From positions 16,811,111 to 16,831,110 of the forward strand of contig NC_092576.1 in the NCBI RefSeq assembly GCF_037975245.1: a stretch of DNA of 20,000 nt, in the 5' to 3' direction. Shown here one piece after another: positions 17,927 to 20,000 of the stretch; within the stretch, counting starts at the first letter, position 1; each line of letters starts with the position of its first letter. A program made the position numbers and the translations under genes. The notes beneath the pieces were generated by a model. That model ran no database searches and had not been told where the DNA came from. It saw only the letters and a program-made list of their open reading frames with translations. The stretch comes from Apostichopus japonicus. Its lineage: Eukaryota; Echinodermata; Holothuroidea; Aspidochirotida; Stichopodidae.

Positions 17927-18230
17927 TCATGGCTGATAGTCTACAAAGTTTAAAGGACATTGATGCCACAAAGATAGCGCAGCTACTTTTGTATGCAAGG
18001 AGCCCTCTTGGTACCAACCCAGATATTTGCTATTTTAGAACACAGGTCAGTTCCTCACGAATCTCTATTAAAAGCTGTATATTTCTGTTTCATGGCAAAT
18101 GCGCATTTTGGACATGTCTTATCGACCTTCATGCAGTCTTGTTTGGAAGTTCATTCAAAATGTGATTTATGTAATCAAATGAGCACATGTGCCAAGTTGT
18201 ATTATAGCATTCTTGGCCTTGAAAAGTAAG
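17927..18230 (+). pseudogene. Degenerate tandem copy of the gene 2 last exon
   Basis: GATAGTCTACAAAGTTTAAA at 17935 aligns with GATATTCTACAAATTTCAAA at 17584, and similarity continues for about 300 nt at an offset of about 351. The reading frame is broken: one frame starts MADSLQSLKDIDATKI, another continues VPTQIFAILEHRSVPHESLL then KAVYFCFMA. The end (GTAAGAACTGCCTTAAAAGG) corresponds to the DNA just after the stop of the first copy, so the duplication includes 3' flanking DNA. It has no clear acceptor and is presumably not used. Confidence 0.7.
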
Positions 18231-19424
18231 AACTGCCTTAAAAGGAAATTGTTAGCAAGAAGCTCATATAATAATTGTAAGCAAGAAGTTTGTATAATAT
18301 AACTATTTTAAAATTCATCCACCCGATATCATCATCTTGAAGGGACATTTAATTAAAACTCACGATATGACATATTTTTATAACAATGCTGGTATAAATC
18401 AAAACTTTCCTTACTAATTTTTACCGGAATCCCGATCTGATCAACTGATCTTTCATGAGTGAGTAAGGTCTAAATTTCACATACACATGTATCTCTATAT
18501 ATGAAGATATTTATACTATATATCCAAATATTGGAAATGAGAACAATGTACTGGCTGCAATGTACTGCATATATCATAAATATGTCTCTAAATTTAATCG
18601 TGTACACCACATATATGTGATACTCAATGTAATTCTTAATTAAATGAACGTACAGGTAAACCTTCATTAATCAGATCATGATTGATGTTTAGATTCATAG
18701 ATTGTTTATACATCAATTGATCTATTGTTACATATGTGAGATATTTAGTGTTCCAAGTTTTCTATGCATAAGGTTCTTCTTGAAGAGTATAGGATTTTTA
18801 CATTGTGTCACCTTAAAGTTGTTATATCCAAGCATATTTGTGTGTCTTGTTTTATTTTGTTTTGTTTGCATTTTATACACATGGTTCAGCTGATTATTGT
18901 TTTCAATAAAAACAAGTTCTCAAAATGTCATCCATCTGGCTTCTGTAATGTAACTGTTTGGTAATTTCTCAATATTTTTCAAGGAATTGTTTACTCTTTG
19001 CATTGCCATATTCAAATGATTGTTGCAAATTAGGTCTGCATGAACAAAACTTTTGAGGAATCTTTCAACTACATTAAGTAAAATCCACTCATCCATCACT
19101 GTCCAATATATTGCATTCGCCAACATATAATGGGCAATGAAGGCTCATTTGACTCCCCCACCCTTTTGTAATGGTCAAAGCCACTGCCCAATTTAAATGT
19201 AGTATTTGCCCAATACAATGATTTTTAATTCCCCAATTTAATGATCCATACATTTGTAAGTTCACCAATGATGGGCATAATTTACACAATTAATTTAACC
19301 AAGAACTGTTGGGTACAAACTTATAGTTATTTTATTGGTTAAAAATGTTACCCAACAACTGGATAAAGCCATTAACCAACAGGTGTTGGTTAAAATATCA
19401 ACAAGAATATCAATAAGAATATGA
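18231..19424. other. Non-coding stretch with a palindromic element
   Basis: AT-rich DNA with ATATAT-type runs (18495-18530, 18595-18620) and no recognisable gene. Around 19285-19393 a cluster of TTAACCAA / TTGGTTAA words appears, including the perfect hairpin TTAACCAACA-GG-TGTTGGTTAA at 19372-19393 and CTGTTGGGTAC facing TTACCCAACA (about 19308-19318 and 19348-19357). This resembles the TTGGTTAA region at 8236-8421 and may be another fragment of the same small element. Confidence 0.45.
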
Positions 19425-19930
19425 AGGATGCAATTTAACATGCAGAGAAAGATTTTACAAATAGAGTGAACAAAATGGTACCTATTAATATATTCTATTC
19501 CAATATCTTTGTTTTTTTTCACTTTTCGTTTGTTCAAAGTTTCTTCTCTGTTGTTTTTTGTTTTCATCTTTTTCTTGTTCTTGTTCTTTTTCTTATAGCT
19601 TATGCTAATTCTGGTTCCTCAACCAATCACTCTACTTGTATTTTGGAATTTATACAAGAGAAACAATCACTTGCTGCTATGTTAAGGATCAGTAAACGTA
19701 TTAAATGATTTATGTCTCATAATAAAATCCTTATGAAAGTGATGTCTGTATTATGTGATAATGTTAGAAATATAATTGAAACCTTGAAACTTGATTACTA
19801 AGATTGCCCTACTAACTTGTGCGATGAAGTCGTTGACTAAAAAGAATGATATCCTGTAAATCAATATTTACATAACGAATCATGTTTCTCCGACGTTTCT
19901 ATGAATTATAAGAAAGTCTCAAAGTCTAAC
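19425..19930 (+). mobile_element. Second copy of the LINE-related repeat (3' part)
   Basis: GAAGGATGCAATTTAACATGCAGAGAAAG matches the DNA just after FADD in the copy at 6838. Homology continues through TATTCCAATATCTTTG, ATTTATACAAGAG, CTATGTTAAGGATCAGTAAAC, AAAATCCTTATGAAAGTGATGTCTG and CATGTTTCTCCG. It contains about 110 bp (near 19530-19639) absent from the first copy. A frame ending LEFIQEKQSLAAMLRISKRI is shared in part (SLAAMLRISK) with copy 1, so this may be the C-terminal coding end of the element followed by its 3' UTR. The reverse-transcriptase core is missing. A non-LTR identity is inferred from copy 1. Confidence 0.6.
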
Positions 19931-20000
19931 ATATAACTAACGCAATCCTTTCTTGAACATTGACTTAACTCCCAATTTCATAGATCACAATTTAAAGTCA

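Noticed and set aside
1-20000. CRISPR array, bacterial operon or phage module
   Set aside because: No regularly spaced direct repeats with unique spacers and no long prokaryotic ORFs or ribosome binding sites; splice signals and LINE motifs indicate an animal genome.

Overview
This is a window of AT-rich, intron-containing animal DNA. Long non-coding stretches, short exons flanked by consensus AG and GT(A/G)AGT sites, many decayed repeats and a LINE reverse-transcriptase relic rule out a bacterial or phage origin. The repeat style (G-run elements, tRNA-derived SINE-like pieces, TA-flanked MITE) and the gene families present suggest a marine invertebrate, perhaps an echinoderm. That last assignment is a weak inference. 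No complete, undamaged gene was found.

Layout. Positions 1-4660 are mostly repeat-derived or featureless: a weak minus-strand ORF at the left edge, two oppositely oriented copies of a G-run repeat, and a 130-bp foldback. Positions 4666-8118 (plus strand) hold eight leucine-rich-repeat (LRR) exons, each one LRR of 72 nt (71 nt in three decayed copies), all in the same 2/1 codon phase. Three form a ~305-bp tandem array and four form two copies of a two-exon block. Only three of the eight look fully functional; the others have a lost acceptor, a lost donor, a 1-nt frameshift or a deleted 3' end. A LINE relic lies between the two blocks, and a second copy of the same repeat lies at the right edge (19425-19930).

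Positions 9326-18230 hold the most interesting region. A decayed multi-exon gene ('gene 2': SAM-like segment, acidic linker, an FPFLKDPESPLGY-type domain, C-terminal domain) can be followed through six exons whose splice phases match wherever both exon edges are visible. Its first visible intron is almost completely filled by a second, intronless, decayed plus-strand ORF ('gene 1', 9459-11949). Gene 1 encodes a zinc-finger, transposase-like protein; it starts 23 nt after the donor and ends 81 nt before the acceptor. One gene 2 exon is interrupted by a 438-bp MITE with long terminal inverted repeats and a TA duplication; removing it with one TA restores the reading frame exactly. The last gene 2 exon is followed by a degenerate tandem copy of itself.

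Reading: gene 2 and gene 1 look like two parts of one locus, possibly a two-gene mobile element or a host gene with a tightly nested transposase-like gene. Both are now pseudogenes. The LRR cluster is a separate gene fragment undergoing exon duplication and loss. Family assignments come from remembered sequence patterns, not from a database search.
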